A stretch of 64,000 bases of DNA, taken from positions 70,194,001 through 70,258,000 of the forward strand of contig JAUMIR010000003.1 in the NCBI GenBank assembly GCA_030847615.1, written 5' to 3'. Numbering within the stretch: the first letter of the stretch is position 1; each line of letters begins with the position of its first letter. Below are positions 1-11,794 of the stretch, in pieces. This DNA comes from Gambelia wislizenii (taxonomy: Eukaryota; Chordata; Lepidosauria; Squamata; Crotaphytidae). The notes beneath the pieces are model-generated. The model saw only the letters and a list, made by a program, of their open reading frames with translations, ran no database searches and was not told the origin of the DNA. A program made the position numbers and the translations under genes.

Positions 1-1985
1 CACGCTTTTCATGGCCTCCTGCGGCTGTGAGTCTTGGCTCCCTTGGTCAGTGGAGTGTCCCATGCAAGTGAATCTCTTTAACCACCACCCCAAATTCCTT
101 ACAGTATTTGCAGCTGCACATTCATATCTCTCTGCAGCCTTTCCAGCCTCACAAATGGGTTGTATAAAGTACAGGTATTGTGTTATGTATAGTACTGTTG
201 TTTGAATCCACTGTGGGTTGAATCTGTGGATCCTGAGCCCATGGATATAGCAGACCCACTGTACATTTATATTCCTACAGGAGGGTGTTCAGTACAGGGG
301 GATATGACCCCTCAGAGTTCCTTTCTTGGAATTAGCAGAGGGGAATTGTGGTATGGTGAAATGGTTACTGTTGCCACCCCTGTTTTAGGTTCTTTATCTG
401 CCTGAGCTGAGGTTCAGTTTAGATATTACTGTTTTAGGTTGCAATGCTATACCCACTTGCCTGAAGTAAGCCTCATTAAAATCAATGGAGCCTAATTTCT
501 GAATAGACATGCCTAAGACTTCACTTTTTATGTAGGAATGCATGGAACCAAATTGAGCTTGCCAGATGAAATTCCTACTAGTATTTTCTTTATTTAAAAT
601 AGTCATATCCTGGCTTTCTTTCTTTTAGGGTCAAGAGAGCTTGCAAGAATAAAAACACTGAAATGTTCAGTTAAAAAAACAACCCAACCAGTAAGTTAAC
701 CATAAAATTTGCACCCTATGATATCATAGGGGACATAAAACATCAGTAATCAGTTGCCAACAAAGAGCTACTTCAGATTGTCATCAAAATCAGTAATTAT
801 TTGGAGTACATTTCTCCACTTCCTCCTAGCTATTCTCCTTCACTACATTTGTTAGGAAAACAAGATTATAGAAATAGCTTGATTGAAAGACAGGTATAAG
901 CAGCTTCTGGGGGTAGGGGTGGTGAGAGGCTACTTTGACTCCCCCAGACCACTAGAGGCTGTTCCTTTTTGCTCTGGTATGATTTCTTTTATGGGGGGGG
1001 GGAAAGGTACCTGGGGAGCAGGTTCCTTATTTAAAAAGCAGAATTGTACTTCTGGGAGGCTTCCAAGCCCATGATTCTGCTCTGAAACAAGGTATGAGCT
1101 TTTGGTGTGCCTTGTTTTCAAAGAGATTGTAGTTTTTTGGGGCAGGGAGATTGCTGCTGCTTCCACTGTGGTGCCATTGCAGTTTGGCAGCAGGGTAGCT
1201 AATTCAGCTGAAGTCACAAAAATAGGCAGATGGGTGTCTTGTCCACCCTTGCTGTAAGAGCTTCCTTGTGTGACAGAGCAGGACTCCCAGTTGCAGGATT
1301 CTTGGACTGGCCAACGTTTCTACCCCCCTATTACAGAAGTAGAGAACTTCTAACCCTTCAGATGCTCATTAACCACTATGCCCATGAGCTATCATCAGTG
1401 CCAGGCTGGATGAGGCTAATGGAAAATGGAGTCCAGCAACATATGGAGAGCCAAAGGTTCTCCATATGTTCTGTTGTGAGCACTGAACATCAGCTGAGGG
1501 TTTTAGTAAATGCTATCTGAAGTTCACACTCTTAGTTTAGGTACTGTGGCATAGTTCTAGAAAAAGAGGAGAACCCTGGAGGAAGCAGATAACCTCTTCC
1601 ATACCTCCTATTCATATGTTTAGTAGCAACCCATGTGGACTTCAAAGTCTGAAGTTATTACCCACTTTTAAACGTAATTTTTATCCTAGATTTTCCTTGT
1701 GTGATTTATGCTGGGCAGTAAGGTGACCTGAGTTTGCTCTCCTGTTTCATAGCAAGAGAAGGAGTCTGTCCAGAAGCAGTTTAGAACCATGTATTGGAAA
1801 TTACCAGAAAGTTCCATTAGCTCTGTTGCCGTGTAAACAGGCTAGAACCTGCATTTGCTGTGACTGTTTAAATGTTCTGTTTAGTATTTACAATGTTCAC
1901 AGCTAGATGTACATATGAAACTATTTTGACACATACCAGCAAAACTAGGTAGTCTTGTGATATGATATTGTGGCGGTTGTATCCT
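1..1985. other. EFHD1 upstream/intronic sequence, mostly unique
   Basis: No exon, RNA gene or clear mobile element is recognised apart from a short remnant near 205-261. That remnant ends in a Tigger-like terminus (CAGACCCACTG followed by TA). By gene order the stretch is either inside the large intron before the EFHD1 exon at 14078 or upstream of it. Short ORFs here have no recognisable similarity. Confidence 0.5.
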
Positions 1986-4060
1986 TAAAGTCAGCATAAA
2001 AATAAATGTGGTGGTGGTTGTAATTATTTTAAAAGTATTCCTTTGTTGCCTCCCAACTCACAACAGCTTCCAAGGCGATGAACAAATAAAACCCAATTAA
2101 AACAATACAAAGATAAAAGCTTTTAAAGTAGTCTGAAAACAATCTTAGAATCCAGTTTTGAAAGTTAAAACAGTACTTTCAAACATTGAATACTGTACCA
2201 TGCAGAACAACACTGTTTTGGCTGTCCACTGGAAGCTTAAAAGAGATGGAAGGCCAGCTTAACTTCCTTGGAGAGGGAGTTACACAATTGAGGCGCTGCT
2301 ACATAGAAAGCCCTGTTATGTATACCCACCAACCTAACTTCACAAGGTGTTGGGACCTACGTATACCCACCAACCTAACTTCACAAGGTGTTGGGACCTA
2401 CGTATACCCACCAACCTAACTTCACAAGGTGTTGGGACATACATATACCCACCAACCTAACTTCACAAGGTGTTGGGACATACGTATACCCACCAACCTA
2501 ATTTCACAAGGTTTTGGGACATGCAATAGGGCATTCTCTGAAGATCTCAGATTTCCGGCAGGCTGGTATGTAAGGAGCTGGTCTTTCAGATATCATGGCC
2601 CCAAGTTGTTTAGGGTTTTGTAGGTCAACACCAGCACCTTGAATTGAGCTCAGAAACAAATAGGAAGCTGGTGCAGTTCTTGAAGGACAGATGTTATATG
2701 GTTTCTACAATGCACACCTGACTTGTCCGGTTGCTGCATTTTGCACTTGCTGTAGCTGCCGAACACATTTCAAGGGCAGCTCTACCTAGAATGCATTACA
2801 GTAGTCTAATCAGGAGGTATCTAAGGCATGAACTACTATGGCTAGATCTGCCTTCCCCAAGAAAGGGCACAGTTGACACACCAGCTGAATTGGGCAAAGT
2901 TGCTCCTGGCCACTGCAGCAACCTGGCTTTCCAGGAGCAGCAGTGCTGGGTCCAAGAGGACCCCCCCAAAGCTACAAACTTGATCTTTCAGAAGGAGAGC
3001 GACCCCATCCAGAACAGGCTGTGATCCCAGTTCTAGGTTAGTTTTTCTACTAACCAGCAGCACTTCTGTCTTGTCGGGATTAAGCCTCAGTCTATTTACC
3101 TACATCCAGTCCTTTGTTGCATCCAGACAATTCAGTGTTACCACAGCCACCTTGGCATCAGTTGTAAAGGAGAGGTATAGCAGGGTATCATCAGCATACT
3201 GATAACAATCAACCTCTCAGCTCTGGGTGACCTCTCCCAGCAGCTTCATGTAGATGTTGAAAAGCATAGGGGATAGTATTGACCCCTGTGGAACCCCATA
3301 GACTAATGGATAAAAGGCTGAACAACAGTCCCCCAGCACCACCCTTTGGGAACATTCAACGATAGGGCAAGGCAATGCCCCCAAGTCCCATATCAGCCAA
3401 ATGAGCCAGAAGGATATCATGGTCAATGCAGTCAAATATTGCTGAAAGATCCAGGAGGCCAAATAGGGACACCCCCCTTGTCCAACTCCCAATGTAGATC
3501 ATCCACCAAGATAACCAAGACTGTTTCTGTCCCATAACCAGCCTGACTCCAGATTGGAATGGATCCAAATAATCCATTTCATCAAAGAAAGCCTGGAGTT
3601 GTGTTGCCACCACTCACTTTAGGACCTCAGTTAGAAAGGGGAGATTAAAGAGTGTCTGATAGTTAACTAGGGAGGTGTGGTCCAGTGAAGGTTTTTTCAA
3701 CAAAGGTCTTACAATTGCTTCTTTTAGAAAGGTTGGACATAACCCTCTTTCAAAGAAGCATTTACAGCATCCACCACACAAATGGCCAGTCCTCCTCTGG
3801 CAGCTTTAATTAGCCAGAATGGACATGGGTCTAACAGACAAGTGGCTGGCCTCACCTCTCTAAGCAGCTTGTCCACATCATCATATTGAACAACCTGAAA
3901 CTCATCTATTAAAGGCGGACAAGTATGCGCCTCAGTTACCTCCCCAGACTCTGCCTTCAATGTGGAGTCCAAGTCAGAACAAATCTGAACAATTTTCTCC
4001 ATACATTTCTGAGGGCTTCTCCTCAGCTGTCTGAGGTGTAGGATGTAATAGCCCTATAAC
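1986..4060 (-). mobile_element. L2-like LINE, RT and 3' region, degenerate
   Basis: Read on the minus strand, the segment encodes disconnected pieces of a non-LTR reverse transcriptase. At 3356-3613 there is LQAFFDEMDYLDPFQSG and later LDLSAIFDCIDHDILL. At 3217-3320 there is YGVPQGSILSPMLFNIYMK. At about 3178-3205 an intact YQYADDTLLY catalytic box is visible. At 2842-3063 there is a tail like LGSQPVLDGV...LLDPALLLL. Pieces resembling YCNAFYVELPLK and QLQQVQNAA follow at about 2720-2830. These are typical of the L2/CR1 superfamily RT. Frameshifts and stops separate them, so the copy is dead. Its 3' part runs down to about 1990 and contains the 41-bp tandem array at 2321-2525. The 5' end is truncated near 4060. 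Confidence 0.75.
2321..2525. repeat. 41-bp minisatellite, five copies
   Basis: Five tandem copies start at 2321, 2362, 2403, 2444 and 2485, so the period is exactly 41 bp. The unit starts TATACCCACCAACCTAAC and ends TTGGGACCTACG. Copies differ by only a few substitutions, most in the last copy. The array lies in the 3' part of the minus-strand L2-like element, where I would expect the segment once. Confidence 0.93.
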
Positions 4061-4134
4061 TACCTAGAACAGCAGCGCCGGACAAGATTGAGCTGAATTG
4101 TTTCTTTGCTGCTCTCACTTTTGCAAAATAGGTT

Positions 4135-4310
4135 CTCAATCAATCAGTCAGTCAATCAAATTTATTTGTCTGTGGCACAACATCCATTACAAAATATTAC
4201 AAAAGCACTGCAGGAAAATTATAATAATATAACCAACATGCTTACCAGAAAAGTATCTACAAAATACAAGGAGAATACAGAATTAAAAGCAATTAAAATT
4301 ACAGGGTGAA
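4135..4310. repeat. Probable LINE/SINE 3'-tail remnant
   Basis: A (TCAA)n-like stretch at 4137-4160 leads into TTTATTTGTCTGTGGCACAAC and an A-rich segment. This looks like the reversed simple-repeat tail and 3' end of a retroposon on the minus strand. No family can be named with confidence. Confidence 0.35.
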
Positions 4311-4559
4311 ATGCCAAAGCAACAAAGGCTACAAGAACTAGTCCCCTTTGGTTCTAAAATGGGCCTTAACCCATGCTCAATTAGATTCATCCCAAGTCTT
4401 TCTCTACCGTCACTTTACTCATCTACTCCATTGCCCTGAGCTCCTCAGAAAACCAAGCAGTCTGTGTAATTATGAAGACCATGGCAAAATTAATGGGAAT
4501 TGGTATGTAACTATTGCTTGTTTTTGTGAATTTGGTCAGATGTTTTGAAAGCAGATGTT

Positions 4560-4900
4560 TTAGAGTATCCTGCTCTGGTTGGTATAGCAGTTCATTACGT
4601 TTGTGTTTGTGGAATGGTCTTCCTTTGCACCTCTGGCTGGAGGAGAATCTTACTTTCGTAAAAGGCTGAAGACCTTCCTCTTTGATTTGCTGGATTAAGC
4701 TTCTGAGTATGCCTAAGGTGGCCAAGATGGGTAGCAACTGATGAGGATTTTGTTTTTAGTATATTAGTGTATTCTTTTAGTATTTTATAATGCTGTGTTT
4801 TATTGTCTTGTTTTGATTACATATGTTTGATGTTCCACCTTTTGGTGAAATGAGTGTTATAAATAAACATAAACATCATCATCATTATCATCATCATCAT
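4560..4900 (+). mobile_element. L2-like LINE 3' end
   Basis: A segment around 4600-4700 decodes to the common LINE C-terminal pattern (LWNxLP..., then RLKTFLFDLLD). It is followed by AT-rich 3' UTR, a GAGTGTTATAAATAAA-type end and a (CAT)n tail at 4872-4899. These are features of L2/CR1-type 3' ends. Confidence 0.6.
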
Positions 4901-4917
4901 TACCACCTCCTAGAAAA

Positions 4918-5110
4918 AAAGAGCCTGGCCACTGTTGTCCGTGTTTTAGTAACTTCTAAACTTGATTACTATGATTACCTGCCCCATTGGAAAACTCAAC
5001 TGGTAGAGAATATAGCAGCTAAGCTATTGATTATGGCTGACAAATATTGACATATTACACCTGTACTGAAGAAGCTTCATTGGCTTCTAATTCCTGGTCA
5101 TAATTCAAAA
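4918..5110 (+). mobile_element. L2-like RT C-terminal fragment
   Basis: The plus strand reads LATVVRVLVTSKLDYYDYLP, then a segment like LVENIAAKLLIMADKY, then a stop, HITPVLKKLHWLLIP. This is the signature region downstream of the RT palm in L2/CR1 LINEs. It is a separate fragment from the 3' end just upstream and has a stop codon inside. Confidence 0.7.
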
Positions 5111-5159
5111 TGCTTCTTTTAAGTGCTGCTTTTCCTCCAGTGGAGCTCAAAGCAGTGTA

Positions 5160-5387
5160 CAATTGTCCTTTCATATTTGCTAGGGTTTGGTTCCAGGACC
5201 CCCCATAGGTATCAAAGTCCGTGAATACTCAAGTCCAGTTATATGCAATGGCATAGCAAAATGGTGTCCCTTATATAAGATGGCAAAATCAAGGTTTGCT
5301 TTTTGGATTTTTTTTTTTAACGAATATTTTCAAGCCATGAAACTTAAATCCGTGGATACCAAATCCGTGGATACGGAGGGACAACTG
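5160..5387 (-). mobile_element. Tigger-like MITE, family A
   Basis: A 228-bp element is bounded by TA dinucleotides at 5158-5159 and 5388-5389. Its inverted ends are CAATTGTCCTTTCATAT and, from the other side, CAGTTGTCCCTCCGTATCC. The interior carries the family A signature around CTTATATAAGATGGCAAAAT. TA duplication and GTCCCTCC-type ends are characteristic of Tc1/mariner-Tigger elements. There is no coding capacity. Confidence 0.75.
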
Positions 5388-5844
5388 TACATAGCTCTCT
5401 TATCTTCACTATTACTCTGAAGTACGTCAGGCTAAGAGTGACTGGCCCACCGAGTTTCAGGGCTCAGTAGGAAGTAGTCTAGCGTTCCCACCCACTACAC
5501 CAGGATGACAGTGTAAGCAGAGATCAGTATCAGAAGCCCTTGCCTGGGTCCCTTGTTTGTAGAAGTTAGGCAGGTGGCTAAATTTGCTAGTTAACATGCC
5601 AGTTGGGGAACTGCCTCTCAAGAGAGACTCACCTAGTGTGTTCATTATTATCTTATTGTTTCAGACAGTGTCTCTCCTGTTTACGTGTGCTTTCAGCAGG
5701 TAAATTAATTGTTTGTATATGGTAGTGTGTAAGAGTGAGAGAACTGCTGAACATAATTTCTGCTTTTTATATATTATCATATGCTTTCTCATTTTAAACA
5801 CTCTTCATTTTTATTGTTCTGATAAGAGCTAGCAGTAGCAATAG

Positions 5845-6054
5845 TATTGATATTTATATACCACTTATCAGTGCCAAAGCATTCCCTAAGTGGTTTACAT
5901 TGTTTTTTAGCTAATTGCCCCCAACAATCTGGGTACTCATTTTACAGACCTATGGAAGGATGGAAGACTGGGTCAACCTTGAAACCCTCTGGGATTGAAT
6001 TCACAACCTTGTGGCTGCAGTACCAGCATTTAACTACTGCGCCACCAGGGCTCC
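5845..6054 (-). mobile_element. tRNA-derived SINE, minus-strand copy
   Basis: The reverse complement begins GGAGCCCTGGTGGCGCAGT, which contains a tRNA-like A box. The body continues through AAAATGAGTACCCAGATTG, a stretch also present in the plus copy next door, and ends in GGTATATAAATATCAA. It is the first arm of a head-to-head pair. Confidence 0.75.
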
Positions 6055-6065
6055 TTAAATGTAAG

Positions 6066-6332
6066 GGAGCCCTGGTGGCACAGTGGTTAAATGCCAGTAC
6101 TGCAAGTCACCACGTTGCAAGTTCGATCCTGGGAGCTCCAAGGTTCACTAAGCCTTCCATCCTTTCATAGGTCGGTAAAATGAGTACCCGGCTTGTGGGG
6201 GCAATTAGCTAATACACATTGGAAATTGCTTAATGCAGTGTAGATGTGTAAATTGCTATTGCTTAAAAATTTGTAAGCTGCTCTGATAACCTTTGTGGCT
6301 GAAGAGCGGTATATATATAAAAAATACATTTA
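6066..6332 (+). mobile_element. tRNA-derived SINE, plus-strand copy
   Basis: It starts GGAGCCCTGGTGGCACAGTGG. TGGCACAGTGG fits a pol III A box, and GTTCGATCC near 6121-6129 fits a B box. The SINE body and a GAGCGGTATATATATAAAA 3' end follow. Only 11 bp separate its 5' end from the 5' end of the inverted copy at 5845-6054. Confidence 0.78.
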
Positions 6333-7290
6333 AAGTCTGGCAGAGAAGTAGTTCAAAGGCAGCATACAGAGTGGAGTGCTACTAGATACCCATTATTACT
6401 CCCAACAGTGAAAAGGGGCCAGGAATTTCAAGTAGTGGGAAACTGAACTGTGGGATAGTGACTCTTCCATCCCTTAAAATATTCCCAGAAAACTACCTCC
6501 TATCACAAGGGTATTACGGTATGTTCACGCCTCTCCTAACAGGACCCAAAGACCTGCCTCACTGTAAACTGCCACCCAAGAACATGTGTTCCCTCATTTA
6601 TGGAAATGTGAATCTGTCTACTAGAAAGCTTCTACTAGGAGGGGGCCTTAATTCTTAGTTCCCCTCACTGCTGTCCTCTCTTCCTTCTGCCAAGTTTCCA
6701 CATCTGATGCGCACAGCCCACAGAAACAAAGCTAGGTCAAGATCAAGCATGAAATGATGATCCATTTGTAGGATCTTTAAGGAAGCTATAAAGAACTATA
6801 GCAGAAACAGAAGAGAAATCAGGTGACCCTTAGTTATATGCTTTCCTCCTTTGTGACCTTAATACTACTTAAGTATGCTCTCTTTTGTTCCTACCATTTC
6901 GGGGACACTCCCTACATCAATTATTGATTAACTTTAAAGATAGTTTCCTGCAGCATAGTAAATGTTATCTCTAGAACTGGCTTCTCTTCCTCTGCCAACT
7001 AACTAACACTAACTTAACCAGTTTCAGCTAGTATTTTTTCACATCAACAAGAATTGCTCAATAAGTCTTAAAGAGACAGTAGATAATTCCTACATTGCTG
7101 TAACCTGACGTCAAGTTGCACCCAGCCTTTCTCCTCACTACCTGACCTTAATTTTGCTTTTAACCTAGTTCTTACAAGAAAGTTCATTTTAATTTTCAAA
7201 ACTGGTGTTGTACAGTGCATTTCCTCATGAGATAGGAATGACTTTTAAGTCAGTAAAGAAGACAATAAATAAGTTCAACTTGTTCATTTC
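6333..7290. other. No recognised feature
   Basis: AT-moderate unique sequence. I see no exon with splice context, RNA gene or clear repeat boundary in this stretch. Confidence 0.4.
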
Positions 7291-7297
7291 TTATTGG

Positions 7298-7817
7298 AGT
7301 ATGTGATGAATGTTGCTGTCATTGAGCAAGCAGGGATCACCAGCATTGAGGCCCTGATATTGAGAACACAGCTGCGCTGGGCAGGGCATGTTTCTAGGAT
7401 GGAGGACTATCGTCTCCCAAAAATAGTACTCTACGGTGAACTCGCGCGTGTCAGCGTGAGAGGGGCACTCCAAAAAAGCGATACAAGGACTCCCTGAAAC
7501 AACATCTCAGGCTCGGCCAAATTGATCACCAACAATGGTCTGCCCTAGCCTCACATCAGGAGGTATGGAGACACACTATCCACAATGCTACAGCCTTATT
7601 TGAGAACTCACACTGAACAAGTCTTGAAGAGAAACGACAACACAGAAAGAATCACAACTCGGAAACATCACCCAAGGAGACCTTCTGCTGTGCTTTCTGC
7701 AACCGGACTTGTTTATCTCGGATTGGCCTTTTTAGTCATCAGCACGCTTGCAGAAAGCGCGGGATGAGTCTTTTCTGAATCTTCGTTTGCGAAAAAAAGC
7801 CAGAGAGTACTATCAGC
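7298..7817 (+). mobile_element. Zinc-finger-tailed LINE, 3' end
   Basis: The plus strand encodes NVAVIEQAGITSIEALILR and TQLRWAGHVSRMEDYRLPK, the conserved tail of a non-LTR retrotransposon polyprotein. A frameshift near 7450-7480 precedes the YKDSLKQHL region. The end decodes to a CNRTCLSRIGLF-like zinc knuckle. The copy stops at GCCAGAGAG, a non-poly(A) 3' end shared with the copies at 25.5, 31.8 and 44.1 kb. It is 5'-truncated and dead. The clade (RTE-like or I/Vingi-like) is uncertain. Confidence 0.72.
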
Positions 7818-9760
7818 GCTAAGGGAGTGAATAAATGAACCAGACCTAGGCAGAGACTTTCTTTGTAAGGGAGCATTTATTTCCCCTATTTTGAGCTCAT
7901 GAATCAGCTTCAAAATAATGAATCACTTGACATGTACCATTCAAGAAAAACTGCTTTTTCTGCAATTTTAATAATAGGCATCAGGAAGAGGATGAAAGAT
8001 GTGATTTTGTGCTGATCTATTACAGCTGAGACGTGTATAAAAAGTAACAAAACTGCTCCACAGAGAACCTTGATATTATTCGCACTTGAGCCAACTATAC
8101 GTTTTATCCTAGACATAAGCAACTTGCACCTGCTTATGTTCTACCATCTGCAGTGTGGCAGTCTAGCCAGTGGCAACTGTAAGACAAGCTCATATTTTTC
8201 GGCTTTCTATATTGCTTCCAACTATGCTGCACCACTATCCCATGCTGGAGGAAAAGAACTAATGGGAGTTCCCTAGGATGGTGCAATAACTATACAACTT
8301 GTAAAGCTTTTTCCTGTTGTAACAGTTACTTATTCCAGCCTGCCTTAACAAAGGGCCATTTTAATAAAGTTAATTTTATACTTTTGGCATTTTGAGTCCA
8401 TCAATACATCACCAGTTTCCTCCAAGCCAGTGCACTCTAAATTTCAAGGTGAATAAAGTTGCATTTAAAGCCATATGGCTGCTACTACTAACTTTTCTTC
8501 AACTAGAATAGTGATTAGTGCTTTTCTATATGTGCTGTTAATAACACTAATTCAAAATATATGTAGAATGTGTGATTCTGCTACTGTTCTTGCCTATCTT
8601 GCTCTTTTTATTTATTTATTTGGGTTTTTTTAATGAAGTTACCTTGAAATAACTTGTGTCACTATGGCTCATAACAAAATAGTGTCTGCTCATGAGAATT
8701 GCACAGTGAACCTGCCATTAAGCAATATAATATGATCACATTGACATCGTTTTGTCATACTGCTCCGGAGCTTTGTAATCGTACTAGAGGATAGTATGAT
8801 TTTCTTCCATTGGTATCTGAAGAGCTTAGATTGGCTGCATAGTTTATAAAACCTTGATTTGCATTCTTGAACACATTTGAGCCCTGTAAATTCTGTCCTG
8901 AAATAGTGTGAAGGATCTTTCCAAAAGCCACGTAGATGATGTGAACATACTGAATCACTTGCCACTTATACACAGAGTCCCTTCTGTCCCTGGGCACAGA
9001 GATGATCTGGATTTGGCAACTTGCATCTATGACCTGTTCCCAGCTGTTTGGTGACTCATTCCCACATGCTTTTTATTGGCTGTGTCTGCTGGTACAACAG
9101 CATATTTCCCTAGTTTCCCAGCCAAATGGGGGAACCTGCTGAAGACTGAATTATTTTTTCACTCCTCTGTATCTGTCCTTTACAATATGCTTACTTGGTT
9201 TGAACTGGCATTCATTAGACTAGAGTGTTCTTGGGTATCAAGGGTAATAAACATATGGAGAAGCTTCTTCTGTGGAGATGGTATTGGAACTGGGGCAGTA
9301 GCAGCACTAGGGGCGTGCGGAGAGGCTGAACCACACTATGTGACATTGTTGGAGGGAGGGGTGACACCAGCCTTAGTAATGCCATAGAACTGGGGGAAGG
9401 AATAACTGACTGATAATGATATGGACCAGGCCTCAGGAAGCGTCAAGTCCATGGGACTCTGTGCTGGACATACTGGAATCATAGCTTACATTTAGTTGGA
9501 ACAAATAATCTTGCATGATGTGAAGGGTGTGTAGGGATTGACTGTGATGTTTTCAGTTAGCTGGACTTCTTATTCAAACAAACCTTTAATTACATCTCTG
9601 TGTAAAGCTACCAATTCACAACCACCACCACCCCAGGTCAGCAATGTGGACAAGTTGCCAAAACTGCTCTTTCAATATGGTAGCTTCTTTCAATAATGCC
9701 AGACTTCTTTCAATATGGTAGCTTCTTCCTCAGTGTAATTAAGAGATATGTAAGTGAAAT
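7818..9760. other. No recognised feature
   Basis: Unique-looking sequence with no ORF of recognised family, no splice-supported exon and no clear element ends. Confidence 0.35.
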
Positions 9761-9765
9761 AAGGA

Positions 9766-9812
9766 CACTCCATAGCTCAGTGGTAGAGAACATTTTGCAT
9801 GTAGGAATGTGT
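9766..9812 (+). repeat. tRNA-like SINE head fragment
   Basis: CCATAGCTCAGTGGTAGAG followed by a TTTTGCATG motif resembles the 5' half of a tRNA (A box TAGCTCAGTGG). The second half with the B box is absent, so this is a truncated SINE or tRNA pseudogene rather than a tRNA gene. Confidence 0.5.
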
Positions 9813-10439
9813 AGATCTATTTACATCTAAAAAATCTTACCCTTTTCTTCAGTCAACATATTCCCAGAGCAAATTTACATAGAATTTGAAATTTATTTAT
9901 TGTGTTTAAAACTAACACTTTGATTTTGCTCTGAAATGAAATGTGAACCAGTATGACTACTTCAGACTGGCATTCCTTTGACCAGTCATCATATATAATG
10001 TCTGGGTGCGATAACAATGCAAAGCAAACTCTGACTAGGAGGGGCTGCAGTTGTGTCATGAATTTGTATCATTTATAGACCTCTTGGCTTCCAAGGACAG
10101 ACAACCTTGGACTTAAAAGCACCCCTCACTGCAAAGCTGAGTCTTAAGGAGGAAGTGCACACTGTCAAGAAAAAATTGAACTCAGCCTTCCTGATCAGAT
10201 AAAGCACCTACCAATAGCACAGCCATTATGTCTGGGCTGGGCTTTATAGATGGCTGTACATTTGATCTATTACTAGTTGGAGATAGTGATTCAGCACTTT
10301 TACAGATTCACCTGAACTTGATGAAAAGAAAACTGAGGGGAAAAATAGAACTCTGGCACAACACAAGACAGTGCTTCCTAAACCAGGGTTTCCACATGAA
10401 GTTGGGTTTCAAATTTGATGTTGGATTTCAGAGATGAAA

Positions 10440-11791
10440 CTTTGGGTTTTAACTTCCAAAAGGTCCAGACACAAATGATCTGGGGTTCTGGGATTAGAAG
10501 AACCAACAACATGTGAGGCACCACTCTCAGGGGGAAAAACCATCAAAATCTTATAGAAATTACCATCCAAGTAGGAATGGGATCACCTGAGCGTAGGATA
10601 CCTCCACCAATTCCCATATTGCACACTTTCTTTAAAAGAATGCCATAGTTGATGTTACCATAAAAGTTATAGAAATATCTAGGATGAAAACAGGGTTGCA
10701 CTGAACCAGTCACTCGCCCAAGAAGAATATATTCAAGATAGGCTAGTAGTTGGAACAGTCCTCATGGTGTAGTTACACAGCTGCTTCCTTCAGGGTGGTT
10801 GGAACCACTCCCTCTGACAAAGAAGCATTCGCAGCATCCCAGTCAGCCTTCCCTTGTTATATATTAAGAGTGAGGAAAAGTAAACAATTATTAAATAGTG
10901 GTATGCTGCACTTCTCCAAACATTTTGTCAGCCTTGCTTGGGTGCTTATAACTGAAACTCATTTAGTAATGTCTGGACACATGTACCAATAATAAGAGTA
11001 CCCAAGTTGTTATTAGATGCATGCAGTGTTGTAATCAAGAAGCTTAGCAAATAAATCACAGTAAACATTCAGTGATTTCTAAACATCGCTAATGGCCTGA
11101 GACCACCCAGAAAAGCACTTCTGGAAAGCACTGCAAGGATGTCATGATAGTAGAAAAGTACAGTATTCTCTTTGGTGCTGTCACCAGTACGGACTGGGTT
11201 CTGAAGTTAGTTATTGTTTCGTTGAGTCCCTTCTGAATTTTGCAACCTAGTTTTGGCAATTTCCCCATCAGCTTCATTACCCCCACACTCTGACCAGGCT
11301 GTAACCAGTGGGAAAGGGCAAGTGGATGTGGCAGTCACTCAGGTAATCTTTGTGTTCCACAAAGTTAGAGGAGAATTGACAGAAATGACTGCTATGCTAA
11401 CAAAAAAACTCAGGAATTCATCCAAATCCATCAGCCTCCAAGGATGAATCATTCTCATTAGTGTCCTACACCTGCAGACAAAAGTCAGTGAGCCTAAACC
11501 TGACCAACAAGTGATTTGATTGTGGCAAGGGAATTCTTTTTAAAAGTGTACTGTTGCAGCTTTCTTCTCAAGCCCTGACAAGATCACAAAACCCTGAACA
11601 GGATCTGCAACTTTTGTTGAGATGATGATATCTAACAGATCTACTGCTGTAGCAGCCATGAAGTCTTGAGCTAGGAGTTTACAGGACCACCATCTGGGAG
11701 GTCCACTGTAATCTCAGCTAGGCAATGTGGTGGGTGGCACAATAACAGAATTAGAAATTTGTCTCAGTTGCACAACACAAGGTACAAACAC
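10440..11791 (-). mobile_element. Second degenerate L2-like LINE
   Basis: Several nucleotide motifs parallel the minus-strand L2-like copy at 2-4 kb. Examples are GGTTGGAACCACTCCCTCTG followed by ACAAAGAAGCATTCGCAGCATCC at 10798-10840, and the AATGCCATAGTTGATGTTAC segment near 10640. No continuous reading frame survives. The element appears to be interrupted at 11792 by the Harbinger-like insertion and may continue after 12897. Confidence 0.55.
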
Positions 11792-11794
11792 TTA

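Noticed and set aside
2321..2525. CRISPR-like array
   Set aside because: Units are directly adjacent with no spacers, and the setting is a vertebrate LINE. It is a minisatellite.
9766..9812. Possible tRNA gene
   Set aside because: Only the A-box half is tRNA-like. No B box or cloverleaf can be completed.
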